A stretch of DNA of 64,000 nt from Calonectria ilicicola. Lineage: Eukaryota > Ascomycota > Sordariomycetes > Hypocreales > Nectriaceae. Where the stretch lies: the NCBI GenBank assembly GCA_020809705.1, contig CP085829.1, positions 6,448,001-6,512,000 of the forward strand, read 5' to 3'. A program made the translations under genes and the position numbers. Of this stretch, positions 10,097-22,084 are shown in pieces. Under the pieces are notes generated by a model. It had not been told where the DNA came from and ran no database searches. It was given only the letters and a program-made list of their open reading frames with translations. Numbering within the stretch: position 1 is the first letter of the stretch; each line of letters opens with the position of its first letter.

Positions 10097-12506
10097 GGTG
10101 GCAGTTGGCGAAAATGAAGTATTGATGCTGATTGCGTGAGTCAAATTGCTGTCTTATGGCAGTGGAAATTGATCTGACGTCCCCACTTCTCTCTAGGCAG
10201 CTGAGGCTCAGCATATTCTGGGGCGATGCTGACGGAAATAATGGGCATTAAAGAATAATATCCTTGTAAGGAAGGGATTTTTCCCTGTTCGCGGTTGGTC
10301 CAGCATTTTATAATTGTGTTGAAGATAGCAAGGTACTGAAGTGAAGTTTAATTGTTAGTATATGGAAGGGAAGCCCTGTGAATCAGACTCAAAGGAGATT
10401 GGAAATTTTAGGAACCCTTTCGCATTGGGGATTTATTTAGTTCTTGGTTACTTTCCATGGCTGGGTATGAGGCTTATTGGGTATATTCCGTTGTTTTCAA
10501 CTCCAGGTCAATATATATTGTTTCCTTCTCAGTCTAGACGCGGCGCTTGAAAGCTAAAAGAAGATTGAATACCAATTAAAGATCCTTGCTGACGCTACTT
10601 AAAAGGTTTTGTCTCCCTGAACTGAGGGCTACTTGATGTTGCCTTCATGTGATGTATTGGCATGACAAAAAGGAATGCACACGGTGTTGCCGTTTTCGTC
10701 GATGCACGCCCATAGTAAGGGCAAGGATGTTGCCTTAAGGGTGGGTGGTGGATAGACTCGGGAGGGCTTCATCGGTCTGGATCAAATCTTAGGCTCTTAC
10801 TTGGAGATAACCAAAACATGCAGGCTCCATTTTGGAGGCTTGCTTAAGCAATTATTATGTTTGCTTCTGGTACGACTGCCCGAGAATTTCTTTTACTGCA
10901 GAATGCTCAACGCACTCGGTGATGTAGTGGCTGATTCTCAGGCTAGGATATGTGGGAAGTTTCCAAACATCAAATCAGGGCCACTTGATCATATTCCCAA
11001 CCAAATTTTAAGGCCAGGGCACTTGAGCCTTGTGATGCATTGAGATTCATAAAAAAAAAGAAAACTCGATGTGTTACCCAAATCATCATGAATCCAACAA
11101 TACTAAACAAGTATGTATTCACGGACACTAAGATCCTTGGTATGTGTGTTTTGGTTGGATATCCCCTGTGAGAGGCAGCTCGACCTAGGCTAGGGAGCAC
11201 TCCGATTGTTCTTGCCTGCGGGATGTGATGGCAAAGTGGCAGCCTAAGATCCTTGGTATAAAGAGGATAGAGGAATCAAAAGAAATCCCAAAAGGCTACT
11301 TAGTCACGTAGTGGAGATGCGAGTTCCAGTACTAGCAAACCAATGTTCAGATCACCCAGGAATGACTTTGGCCTGTTTGGACCGGATTAGCGTCAGCTTG
11401 GGCTCTGGCCCAAAGAAGGTCTAAGCATTCAAGTACGCACTAGCGCATAGTGTGGTATTTGGGATCAAGTAAGACCGGAGAATTTACAGAACGAGCCAAC
11501 ATAGTGCAATATTTAAAGATGCAATGGTGGGATTGACGAGTTCTGGTTGCCAAACAAGTGCTTACCCATTTGTGAGCTTGGTGCACGACGCGCAATTATT
11601 AAGGAGAGGTGGACTCAAAAATGCGCCCTTGCTACTTGCTGGCCGGTAAACAAATTGCTCAGGCTATGACGGAGTATCACTGTCGGACGTCCAGCAGGAT
11701 CCAGTATGTGATTTGATCTACGTCTCGTTGTCTTGTTTTGAACTCACCTCATGATACGTAACCATTTATGAGGGTTATCGACATGCAGATGCATATTGAT
11801 CACAAGCACGCGATCTACCATCTTCCCTGTCAAGGTCTGGGCCCTGGAGACTGACAGGTCTCAAACAGACTTCCCTAAATGACGTCAAGCAGGCTAGAGC
11901 TGGGCACGATCCCACTCTTGATACGCGCACTGGGAAAAAATCACTCGCATTTCCCACACCAACCCCCTCCACTGGCAACCCTAATATCTTCCCCGGAGGG
12001 AATGGTGTGAGGGGATCAGATTGGAGGCCGCCTCCCGCAACGCCCGCAAGGGTTCGGAGGATGATGCGGGCACCTGATTGAACGAGGCAGTGCTAAGCTT
12101 CTCGCTAAATTAGCACCCTGATCCACTACCACCGCTTTGCATGCGGGGAGCGGTTAGTCTCCGACTGTCTTGCAACACCAAATTTCCTCATCAATATGCG
12201 GGCCGTTAGTTAGCACGATACAATCCACCGCTTCCAGGATCTGTGTCTTCTATCCCAATTCAGTACAGCCCAAACCCGCACTTGTGATGATGCGTAAAAT
12301 GCCTCACCAATTTCAGGCTTATCCTGGCATCGCACTTATCAGAAACCACGAGGCAAGAGCGGTAAAATTAAGAATTCACGAGATACGCGTAGCTTAACGC
12401 CATTGTCTCTGCCATGTTCAAAAGGAGGGCAGATCGCCCATGGCCTCGTTCTAGATTTCATCCCTTCTAACTCTAATATTCTTATTTCTCATAGTCTCAT
12501 CATCAG
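10097..12506. other. long intergenic region (2.4 kb)
   Basis: Lies between the divergent two-module gene and the antiporter. Scattered ORFs under 100 codons show no protein-like composition or splice continuity. The only structure noticed is a perfect 16-bp direct repeat, CTAAGATCCTTGGTAT, at 11128-11143 and 11244-11259. Confidence 0.55.
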
Positions 12507-14655
12507 ATGGAACCAAGCCCTACCAGCTCTCATGGCTGTCAACCCACCGACGAGTTGTCTCTTGCTACTGCAGACAGCGATGAACCCCCTGAAGACGGGC
12601 ACCCATTCAATGTGCCCATCATCAATATCACCAACAATAATAGCGCAGCCAGCTCCAGAGGTAGAAGTACCTCTGTGAAAGCAAAATGTTCTGTTCAAGG
12701 TACGCCGCCGCTCTCACAATGCGCTGGATTCCTTCTTGGTTAGAGCATCGCTGATGAACGCCACCCGTGCTTTAGGCGCTTTCCAAAATATTGTCCGCAT
12801 GTTGCCCTCAATCCGTGGCAATTTGCGACGCAAACCCGAAGCTCATTTCGCTGAGCAGCACGAAACGTATCACGGCACGAATTCTACATTCATGGGCCAG
12901 CTTTGGTCCATGCTATTCACGTCATGGATTAATATTCTGCTGGTGTTTGTCCCACTGGGCGCTTTTGCATACATGGCAAAAATGAACCCATTGCTTGTAT
13001 TCACCTGCAATGCTGTTGCCATTGTGCCGCTGTCTGCGCTTCTCACAGAAGCAACAGAGCGCATCGCAGCCTCAGCCGGTGATACTATCGGTGCACTTCT
13101 AAATATCAGCTTCGGCAATCTTGTCGAGTTGATTCTCTTGTAAGAGGTTCCCATTCATTTTATATTTTGTTCAGCTCCTAACGTCTCCGCAGTGTGTGAG
13201 TCCATGCGTTTATGGCCGTTGCGGAAGTATCGTTAACAAATGTAGCATTGCTTTGGCAAACAATCAAGTGCGCATTGTTCAAGCCTCGATTTTAGGATCC
13301 ATTTTAGTCAACCTTCTCCTGATTCTTGGTTCTGCTCTTGTCGGAAGTAGTATGGCAAACCTCGAGCCTGTATACAATACTGTAGAGGCTCAGCTCCTTG
13401 CCTGCCTTTTATTCGTCTCAGTATTCGTTATTCTCATGCCGGTCAGTCGCGTACGCCCGCTCGTTAATCACATAATCACTAACTTCTGCAGACTGCATTT
13501 GCGCAAACTCTGAGCATTCCCCAGCAAAGCCAGGGTGTTGTTCTCAAGATGAGCCGAATATCTTCCCTGATGATCTTGCTTATTTACATCATCTACTTTA
13601 TCCACGAAATTCGGTCCCGCCAATCTCACCAATCAGATTCTCATGTGGAACAATTGGACATTGAGGTGGGCCATTACAGCCAGCCCGAGTCATCATTTCA
13701 CACCTACTCCCATCTGCAAACACCATCGAGCTCGCAAAACTTGCCTCCTCGAACGATTCGGTTTGCTGATGAAGGTGAGAGAGACCATACTAAACTCCAT
13801 TCTGCATACAAATCACATGGCAGAGATGGCGTCGAAATGACCGAGTCAGTGGCAGGAGATAGCGAGTACGACTATCGAGGGCGACGTAGTGGGGAAGCCT
13901 CGGCTGGAGGCGCTCTCCCGAGCCCCTACCAACCGCTCCTTTGGTCGCGTAGACACTCACGTTCAATGTCACTGGGGTCCAGCCGAGGATACCACAGTCG
14001 TGATTCTTCCCTGAGCGGAAGACGTAGCGTTGCTTCGGCTTTCCACGTGCTGAGGGACAACAGAGCCGACATGGAGCTTCTTGTGCATCGCCATTCCGAC
14101 GCAGATGGCTCCTCGGCCGATAGAGCAGCTTCCATTGCCATGCTTATTCTTTCTTCGGCAGTAATGTCAGTCTGTGCCGAGTTCCTCGTCAGCACTATTG
14201 ACGATGTTACCCATAAGGGCGGCCTTTCCGAGTCGCTAATCCGGCTCATCATTTTGCCCATTGTGGGGAATGTGGCCGAATATGCGACTGTCATGGCGGT
14301 AGCATTGAAAGACAAAATGGACCTAGCCATTGCAGTGTCTGTTGGTTCCGCTATTCAGATCGCTCTTTGCGTCACGCCCTTGACTGTCCTCGCGGGATGG
14401 GTGCTGCAGAAAGACATGTCTCTCACGTTCAACTCGTTCGAGATGGCAACCCTTCTAGGGTCGGTGCTAATGGCAAATTTGCTCATTTTGACTGAAGGAA
14501 GCTCCAATCTTCGAACTGGCGGCTTGAAGGGGGCTTTGATGTGCCTGTGTTACGCCATCATCGGGTAAGCTTACGCCTGTGATCCGATTAACGAGCGGTT
14601 TTGCTGATAATGGACTAGTCTGGGTGCGTGGTTGGAGCCATCTCGCAAGGGCTAA
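12507..14655 (+). CDS. vacuolar-type Ca2+/H+ antiporter (CAX/VCX family)
   Basis: Cation/proton exchanger that would load Ca2+ into vacuoles or other endomembranes. The core exons are (up to) 12700-13139, 13246-13441, 13492-14564 and 14619-14655, with phases that match exactly. Hallmarks are the TEATERIAASAGDTIGALLNISFGNLVELI repeat c-1 and, in the second half, IVGNVAEYATVMAVALKDKMDLAIAVSVGSAIQIAL (c-2). These are the paired GN.[VA]E motifs that bind cation. A long Ser/Arg-rich hydrophilic loop (about 13640-14110) separates the halves. The 5' end is uncertain: an ATG ORF begins at 12507 (MEPSPTSSHG) in a different frame from RRRSHNALDSFLVRASLMN at 12706, and no good intron joins them. A weak GTGCCC donor at 12612 would work; otherwise there is a frameshift or a missed upstream exon. 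Confidence 0.85.
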
Positions 14656-15210
14656 GCTCAGCAACAAATTTGGGGGATGTGGTCTATCGCTACCACAGTA
14701 ATTGCCTCACTATATTTATTTTAAACAGCAGGATTTGCATCCTTTCACGTTATGTGTATCCGTGCATTCAATATAGGATTGACTTCCCCAGCCTGATCTG
14801 ACCTCACTCGACGGGGTACTGTATCCGTAGGCTGATCAAGTAGCGCCACAACATCATCACCAAGCCAAACCCCGTAAATAGTGCAGACACGCGCTAGAGC
14901 ACTAGAGCACGCTTCCTTTTCGTTGATTGGACAATGAATCATCGAGGACAAGCAACAGTGACAATGGTGGATGCAATGCCAGCAAAGGATTCGGTTTCTC
15001 ATTCTTCCGCTCCGCCAACAGGGTTATGCGTTGGACGCTAACAGTTGGCACAGTACTATTTAGTACTATTTGAGCCGGGGTCGTCACATCTGGAGCATCA
15101 TCCTGGTAGCTGAGGAGAGCAGCGGAGTCCCTTAAATTACCAGTGTAGCCGTTCCGCCACGTGGGATTGTTGAGCTTCTTCAAGCAAACGAGCAGTTTTG
15201 GTCAGACATC
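14656..15210. other. intergenic
   Basis: Between the antiporter stop and the next gene on the same strand. No supportable gene. An 11-bp direct repeat (AGTACTATTT) lies near 15053-15071. Confidence 0.5.
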
Positions 15211-16092
15211 ATGACGGCTTCAACTCTTCGCAAAGTTGACGACTTGCGGAGCGAGTATTCCTTTCTCAAATACCGCACTATTCAGCAGCCCAACCATGAG
15301 GCCGAAATAACGGTAAAACACAACGCTTACTGGACATATTGCGGTCCTCTTCTCCCCTCGTCCGGCGACGTAGCCAGTCTCCCAGACAACTTCTACGAGT
15401 TCGCTGAAGAAACGTTTTCTGGCTCAATCTTGCCCAGTCTTGGACCCTTCATCGCCTTTCTCAACACCCTGCTCCTTGCTAGCGGTCTTAGCCACTACCT
15501 TATTACCGTTCGCGCCACAACGCCAACGCATGAGTTTGACCGCCCCCGGTGGCACACGGATGAACTCTTCTTTGCCGATAGCGCCAAAGGGTCGCTTCCT
15601 GGCATCGGAATAGGTCTCAACACAAACTACAAGCAAAACAAAAAGGCCAGCAAGTCTGTTGGAACCAACTGGAAGATCTGCACCACGCTTCTCGGCTCGT
15701 CTACGCTATTCATTCCGCTAAAGCACCAACGCGCGGCCCGACACAAGCAGGAAGCTGCCAGGATAGCAGCCAGCACTGACCACACATGCATATCCATCCG
15801 ATGTGTCGGATGTGCTTCTGCGGCAGACTCGGTGCGAGAACAGCTTGACACAAAGTTGGCGTCATTCGGCGTCGAAACCTCGTCACCGGAAGAGTGCGTG
15901 GTGTTCCGCGTGGGCAGAGATCATGGAGCCATGCACTCGGAGCCATGTATGAGCACCAACGAGCGGGGGAGGGTATTCGTCAATGTTGTGCCGGGAACCG
16001 AACAAGAGCTTCGAGAGTTTATGGAGAAGTGGGGGATGGAGTTCCCCAGACAATGGTGGATCGGGAGTTACGTTTTCCAGCCTCAAAAATGA
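15211..16092 (+). CDS. uncharacterised protein, possible Fe(II)/2OG-dioxygenase-like (DUF1826-like) fold
   Basis: Intronless 293-residue ORF with a good ATG (ATCATGA). The central motif WHTDEL (about residue 112), then NWKICTTLLGSSTLFIP and a late GAMHSEP....GRVFVNVVPG, resemble the order of metal-binding H-x-D, substrate strand and distal His in DUF1826/2OG-oxygenase folds. This is a weak, motif-level inference. The last 30 residues (FMEKWGMEFPRQWWIGSYVFQP) are Trp-rich. No signal peptide or obvious membrane anchor, apart from a moderately hydrophobic stretch near FIAFLNTLLLASGLSHYLITV (about 84-104). Function is unknown. Confidence 0.75.
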   Translation: MTASTLRKVDDLRSEYSFLKYRTIQQPNHEAEITVKHNAYWTYCGPLLPSSGDVASLPDNFYEFAEETFSGSILPSLGPFIAFLNTLLLASGLSHYLITVRATTPTHEFDRPRWHTDELFFADSAKGSLPGIGIGLNTNYKQNKKASKSVGTNWKICTTLLGSSTLFIPLKHQRAARHKQEAARIAASTDHTCISIRCVGCASAADSVREQLDTKLASFGVETSSPEECVVFRVGRDHGAMHSEPCMSTNERGRVFVNVVPGTEQELREFMEKWGMEFPRQWWIGSYVFQPQK

Positions 16093-16910
16093 CGCAGCTG
16101 GGACACGTTACTAATTGATGAGCACTGAGAAATATGCTTAGAGGTTGAGCAGAATATGGTTGGGTCCTGACGCCAGGCGAGATTATCCAGAAGCCGGGAC
16201 CCCGAAGCAAGCGAGACGACGGATGAAATTTGCATTTCCATGAGACGATAGATCAAGCGTGTGTCATTTGTTTTTGTTTTCTTAGAATATATGAGCGCAA
16301 TTTTATGAATTCTATTCCATTTTGAGTACAATCTTCCATCCCAACCTAGTTATTTCAGAATGGCTCCGTCTCTCTTTGAGTCTGTCCCCATCTTACAGAT
16401 ACATGCCATAGCTAGGTCAAAAAGCGAAACCGAGAAGTGGGATTTTGCCGTCAAGGGTTTCCCATAAATCCGGTGCCAAATATTGGATATGGCCAGGGTT
16501 TACATGCTATGATGCGCCGTGGATCGCTGTGCAAATCATCAACCAGGGCGTTCTCTGTGGGGTGCATGAGATGCGTCATCATCACAGATTACACACTTAT
16601 TTACTCACCTCGTCGCATATTAGAAAACAGGAACATGGAGATTAGCTGACCAACCGGTCTACAACCCTGAGCATCATGGTTCATCCAGAGTGAAAATGGC
16701 ACCAATAATCAGGCCTCCCGTCCACCCTGTTCGTGCCCAACTGATGCACTACCAATCTAGCGGGATTAGTGCCCGTGCCCGCAGCTGAGAACAGGGAACA
16801 CGGACCCCGGAACACCCCTGGTCACGATTGGCCCCAGAGCCTGATGCGATCAGAGAAACCGGTTTGACTTTTTGTTATTCATCCTTCGTTTAAACCATAT
16901 TGTGCTGCGG
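16093..16910. other. intergenic, convergent 3' ends
   Basis: No gene or repeat recognised. ORFs at 16437-16649 overlap in two frames and lack coding features. Confidence 0.55.
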
Positions 16911-18060
16911 TTAAAAGAGTCCAAAGGGTAATGATTCTACGCCAGCTAGATTTTCCTCCTCCTCTTCCCGAAGACAGCGATCGCATGTACATGAAAATCG
17001 AAACTGCTCTTCAACCCACTCCTTTCTCTCCTTCATATTCTCTCGCTGCGTCAAGTCAAAATATGTGATGGAGCACTCCTCATCCATTGCGATATCTCGC
17101 GCAGAAGTGTAGACCATGCGGCCTTGGCTATCAGGTTTGTGTGTGATCTGAAGGGGATTTAGTCTTATTCAACCCCCCAAAGCAGCCACAGACCGGGATA
17201 TTTCAAGGGTAAATACTTACATTTGGTTCACATGAGTGATTGAACATCGCAGCTCTCGGGAACACACTTACTCCATAGCACTCACCTCTTGCTACCGGGC
17301 GGTCAATCATGTAGAGCGGACCCGTGAGCTTTGGATAGAGACCGAAGGTATTTGTCTCCTCCCTACATAGGATTGTAAGAACATCATCGGCGCTTGGCAG
17401 ATCAGGTAGCGCAGATGCTTCACTGAGATATGATGTGATTAATCGCTTCCAGTGCACCAGTTGTGATTCCGGCCACGAATCAAGATATGCGCAGCACCCT
17501 TCAAAAGCCTCCCAGTGTCGCTTGAATTTGGTTTCCCACGGATATCTTGACGATGGCTTTGATGCTTTGTTTTGCATCTCTAGATACCGTCCGGCAAGGA
17601 TACGAACAATGTGCCACAGGGTGATGAAGTCGTAATGGGTCTCTTGGCGAAGTATTGTTTCGCCGTACGACTTAAGCCACATGCATTCAAATTCATGTCG
17701 AGCCAGATCCGCGACGCGGCAGGCTTCGTTGCACCAGATGACTTGGTTGAAGCAATTTTCGGGGCATACCCGCCCTTGTGTTTGTACTACCTGACGAGAG
17801 CATGCTAGGTTGCTGCAGATGAGTGCCTGGCTACTATTTTCTTCCACGGCGGGCACAATGGCGTAGGAGGTGTCCACAAGGAGGACTGTGCCCACCGGTA
17901 CTGGTTTTGACACACGTAGCAGTCTCCCCTTGACTGGGTCCAGCCCAGGCGTCAAGTGAGGGTGACAGTAGAAGTCAGAATCGTGAGGATTCAACTCATT
18001 TGGAGCCCCCAGCGTGAGTTTGGGGGGCTGGGGTGTGACAAGTAGCTGTTGCGATAGCAT
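16911..18060 (-). CDS. SET/MYND-type lysine methyltransferase (SMYD/Set5-6-like)
   Basis: Exons are 18060-17221 and 17147-16911 (73-nt GTAAGT..CAG intron), 358 residues. A split SET domain surrounds a Cys/His cluster of MYND type (about residues 81-128: CSNLAC, CPENC, WCNEAC, HEFEC). The SET core is completed by FPRAAMFNHSCEPN just before the splice and GRMVYTSARDIAMDEECSITYFDL after it. The post-SET cysteines FSCTCDRCLREE zinc-bind near the C-terminus. Such proteins transfer methyl groups from SAM to lysines on histones or other proteins. The closest yeast counterparts are Set5 and Set6, but substrate cannot be assigned. Length and domain order are complete. The next gene upstream is 2 kb away on the same strand. 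Confidence 0.9.
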
Positions 18061-18847
18061 TGTGGCAGCGAGTCTAGAGACGGGAGAAAATTGGAAAAAC
18101 CGAGAGAAGGGATGCGGAAAATGGACGACCCTGTTTCTCAGGGCGAACCGCTGGGGACTACGAATCTCGGGGCTCCCCCCAATTAGGTTAGCTGAAGCTC
18201 AAGACAATGGAGAAGCGGTGATGTCGTGGCTAAGGTAACCGCTTCTGGCTTAAGCTCATCTCTGAGGCAAAGTTAGAACATCGTACCCTTAGGTCTAGAA
18301 CGGCCCAACAAGGTTTAGTGAGGGTCTCATAACATGCAGATGAAGCCCTCCTTGCCAGTCGATAAGACTGGATCTTGTGATTTGCCCACCAGCATCTTAT
18401 CACGCGCATAAATCCATGCATTATTTTTCCAGAATTTATGTTCAAAAAGGCCGTTTCTGGTAGGTCAATTGACTGTCTCAAGTGCAAAACGCCGGCTCAA
18501 ACGGATCAGTCAGCTCCACTGTGAATGGTGGCATTGAGTGGAGCAACACGACGCGTGGTGAGGCGAACGCTCATGATTCGACAAGCTGGGCCCTTATGCG
18601 ATGCCCCACTAGGTCAATTATCCACGCTTTCAAGACATTTCTAAAATTTGTGTCATTGATCAATGTTTCCTCACTTGATCAACAGAGTCACGTCCATCTT
18701 CAAGTTCCTTTTCCGGCTGAGTCACCAATGTCATCTTTGCAATGACTGAAAGAATGTCTGCTACTTGTAACACGAAGTGAGTGCTCATGTCAAGGTTTAC
18801 AGAAACAATCAAGAATTCATTTTTCTTCTTTTCGCCTATACACAAGT
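18061..18847. other. intergenic
   Basis: Promoter of the SET gene and 3' flank of the hydroxylase gene. Nothing else supportable. Confidence 0.55.
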
Positions 18848-20009
18848 CTAGTTCCCATTAACCTCAACGACAGCTTTCTTCTCCTTCTCCGTGTCTTTCT
18901 TGCCTCTCAGTGCATTAGTTTTGTTCACGCGCTTGCTCTTGTACTTTGTATCAAATATGGTGTCCCAGAAAGTGAAAAAGGGCTGGGAAAAGTTGGTCTT
19001 GATTCCCCATGGCTGGTGATGAATGTCATGATAAGCAGCGTTGTTACCAGTAAGAAGCTGAAGGGGGTCCCACGGAAATGAATATCCACAGTGATCATCA
19101 ACAGTCTTGATAGTGCAGAAGGTCCAAAACCACATGCCTTGGCGCAGGCTCATAGAAGTGGCCTTAAAGGCAAGAGCTCCACCAACAGTTTCAAGAAGGA
19201 AACCCTCGAGCGGGTGGTTATATAATGCCCCGTAAGCATAGGGCACGTAAAGTCGGTGATGTCGTGAGTGCAGGGTAGCTAATGCCGGTGGCTCACGTCA
19301 GTACAAATCCTGACGCAAAGAAACAGTTGAAACCATAACAAATCTTACTGTACAGCCAGGTGTTCATATGCATGAGACGGTGTAAAAAGTATTCCCATGT
19401 ATCAATCATAAAAATTCCAATAAAGAACTGGATAGGAGGAATGAAAGCGTAGTAAATGGCTTTAGCAAAAGTCATTTCCCAACTCGCAAAAGCTGCCCAC
19501 CCGTTACCCGTCGCAGAGTGATAATATCCGCCGGCGATTGCGCCAGAAAACGAAGGATATGAATCAGCTAGATTTTTGGAAATGATAGCTGCATCAAGAC
19601 CAAAAACTCCAAGAATACTAGGCAAGACGCTTTGGGCAAGGCGGATTCGCGTAGCCCAGATGGCAATATCATACTCGGCTCTTCCTATCATCTCAGGGGG
19701 GTTGTACGGGGAGAGTACAGCACCGGTAGTTACCTGGATGATCTGCTGCATAATAACATCGCGGGCAACCTCATATCGAGACGCATGGTTGCGTTTGGTG
19801 ATTTCCTCGGGGGCGTGGAGGCGATACTGTGGGAAAAGTTCAAAAATATCAATGACGTGGAAAATCAAGGATAAAACCCAATAAACAATGACCGGCGCAA
19901 CCAACGAGAGCCAAACATCAGAGATCCAGGGTAAGAGATCTGGCCTAAGGCTGAGGGTATAAGAGGGCAGTGGTGGTATACAAATATCGAACAGCTTTTG
20001 GTGCACCAT
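18848..20009 (-). CDS. SUR2: sphinganine C4-hydroxylase (fatty acid hydroxylase superfamily)
   Basis: ER-membrane diiron enzyme that hydroxylates dihydrosphingosine at C4 to give phytosphingosine. Exons are 20009-19349 and 19278-18848 (70-nt GTAAGA..TAG intron), 363 residues. ATG 20009 (GACATGG) is chosen because the frame upstream has no ATG. Several membrane segments are present (LVAPVIVYWVLSLIFHVI, then FIPPIQFFIGIFMIDTW). The three His boxes are intact: HRLMH, HSRHH (formed just after the splice in TTLHSRHHRLYVPYAYG) and HDIHH. The DDHCGYSFPWDP segment is diagnostic of the SUR2 branch rather than of sterol desaturases. The C-terminus is Lys-rich (KRVNK..KKDTEKEKK) and could hold an ER-retrieval signal, but it does not end in KKXX. 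Confidence 0.92.
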
Positions 20010-21247
20010 GTCCTTGGGTAGTTTGACGGGTTCAGGTAGATCAAAAGCCAATGGTGACAGACAGGTGTACAAGCAAGATCAAAGGAAAAGTAGCAGATTC
20101 AGAAAGAGAGAGAATTTGGTGCTATCACATAGTTAAAGTCACAGGAGTGCGAGGGTCCCGGTGCTAAATTATATAGATTGAGCGCGGAGCAGGTGGTGGT
20201 TGAAATGGGCACGATTTGTGAGGCGGAACTAGCAGCTTCGGCCTTTTTTGCAGGTTCTGAAACGAAGATCAATTTCAATTGAACAAGATCACCAGATCTA
20301 ATATTATAATCTCACCGAGAAGACATGAACCGGAACCTAAAAACCAAAATCTAACACAGGAAATAGAATAGTGGGACCTAAAAATACCACGCGGGCGGCC
20401 CGAGAAACCGACTTTTGCGATAACTTGGACAGATTCGGAATCAGTTCGGCGAAAGCTTTCCACAAAGGAACTTCGATTTTCTCCAGTTTGAGTATTAATA
20501 CACAGCTATCCGACCCAAAAGAACATAAATTTATTTATGTGCGGTTGAGACACCAAACAGCACCCTCGACTAAGACTTTTCCCAGAGCACCAAAACCATA
20601 AAGCTGTCGCATCCAACTACGTTAGCGGGAAGCTGGTAAACCAGTGATATGTGTCTCTGGACTCACTCAGGGACTTAACGAGTTATTGCTTAAGCAAACC
20701 AGGAATTATGGAAATGAATAGTCTCATTCCCATGGCGATGACAAGAAAAGATATTTTTTTCAGGAATCCGGATATTTCGGACAGGTAATATAAAATATAT
20801 GCTCCGTACTTTAAAGACATCACAGATTTTATGTCACGAGATACAGCCTGACTTATTGACATATGACTCACGAGTAAATTCATCATGATGAGCCGGGCGA
20901 TGAGATAATGCTTCCGTGGCAGGGGCAAGGGTCGTGCATGTACGCTTCATCAAACCCTACGCTAATAATAGATTTGTCACGCTGATAAATCGTAGGGCAT
21001 GATGAAGCGAAGTAAATTTGAACATGGGAAAGAAAACAACGATAACGTTATCCAATGTGATACCTTCACAATCATGTACAACAAAGCAATGTCACAAGCT
21101 CCCTGGTCCTTACGTCCGTTACATCCACTCAACACCTGATCAGTGAATATAAATGCACTCATCAGTCAAGTGTTTTAGCCTTAAATCTAGTCTCATCTCT
21201 TCAATTGAATCAAATTTCACCATTGGATTCCAGGAAACTCATTCAAA
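20010..21247. other. intergenic, divergent promoters
   Basis: Shared upstream region of the hydroxylase (-) and the metallo-hydrolase (+). Several pyrimidine-rich and AT-rich stretches; no gene or repeat supported. Confidence 0.55.
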
Positions 21248-22084
21248 ATGACGCCCACCAACTTCGAAAGCAGTGTTTTTATCACGCACATCACCACAGC
21301 CACAGCACTGGTGGAAATTGATGGTGTCAAGTTCATCACTGACCCCATTTTTGATGACGCACCTCGGGAATATGATGCCTCCTCTCTTCTTCCGCAGGCC
21401 AACCGGAAAATCCCCGTTGAGCTTTTTAAGGGCCCTGCTATCAGCATCAAGCAACTGCCCTCTGTTCATGGTGTTCTTTTGAGTCACGAAGATCATTTTG
21501 ACAATCTTGACGAGACTGGTCGCCAGCTCTTAATCGGTCGCCCTGTGTTTACTACCCCCGATGGCAAGCGAAACTTGTCGGAGTATCCTGAAGTTACAGC
21601 TCTTCAGCCGTGGCAGACCACCCATTATCGGTGGGAGGGCGAGATGTGGTCAATTACTGGCATTCCCTGTGTTCACCTTCCTGGAGGAGAGGTTACCGGC
21701 TTCATCTTGCACAAGGAATCCTTTGGCCATCACGCCGATGGTCGTCCCAACGTGTTTTACTTTACTGGAGATACAATCCTTCTCCCGGATGTTGTGGCAA
21801 AGATGCGCGAAAGGTATCACGTCGTCGTGGCCCTCATGAACTTGGGCAACGCCCATGCGGCCTATCCCAGTGAGAATTCCACGCCGATGCAGATTACTAT
21901 GAGTGGCGAAGATGCTGTTAAAATGTTCCGTGGTCTCGGAGCTGATGTGCTTGTCCCGATGCACTACGAGTCTTGGTCGCACTTTACTGAAGACGGAGAG
22001 GCTTTGAAGGACACCTTTAAGGCTGAAGGAATCATGGATCAAGTTGCTTGGTTGATCCCTGGTAAACAGGTCGAGATTGTCTGA
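21248..22084 (+). CDS. metallo-beta-lactamase-fold hydrolase (UlaG-like)
   Basis: Intronless 278-residue protein of the MBL superfamily. The zinc-binding signature is LSHEDHFDNLD (H80, D82, H83, D85), followed by FTGDT (D175) and the C-terminal MHYESW His (H239), all in the usual order. The N-terminal strand T.ATALVEIDGVKFITDPIFDD is the UlaG/YhfI opening. Bacterial relatives include L-ascorbate-6-phosphate lactonase and other phosphodiesterase-like enzymes; the fungal substrate is unknown. No signal peptide, so probably cytosolic. A decayed partial copy of the last 190 bp sits 7.3 kb downstream (29428-29614), showing that this gene or a close paralogue has been duplicated in the locus. Confidence 0.9.
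   Translation: MTPTNFESSVFITHITTATALVEIDGVKFITDPIFDDAPREYDASSLLPQANRKIPVELFKGPAISIKQLPSVHGVLLSHEDHFDNLDETGRQLLIGRPVFTTPDGKRNLSEYPEVTALQPWQTTHYRWEGEMWSITGIPCVHLPGGEVTGFILHKESFGHHADGRPNVFYFTGDTILLPDVVAKMRERYHVVVALMNLGNAHAAYPSENSTPMQITMSGEDAVKMFRGLGADVLVPMHYESWSHFTEDGEALKDTFKAEGIMDQVAWLIPGKQVEIV

Noticed and set aside
12403..12678. 91-codon ORF overlapping the antiporter 5' end
   Set aside because: It is in the main antiporter frame but ends at TGA 12676-12678 before the family homology. Its sequence is Ser/Pro/Leu-rich without features.
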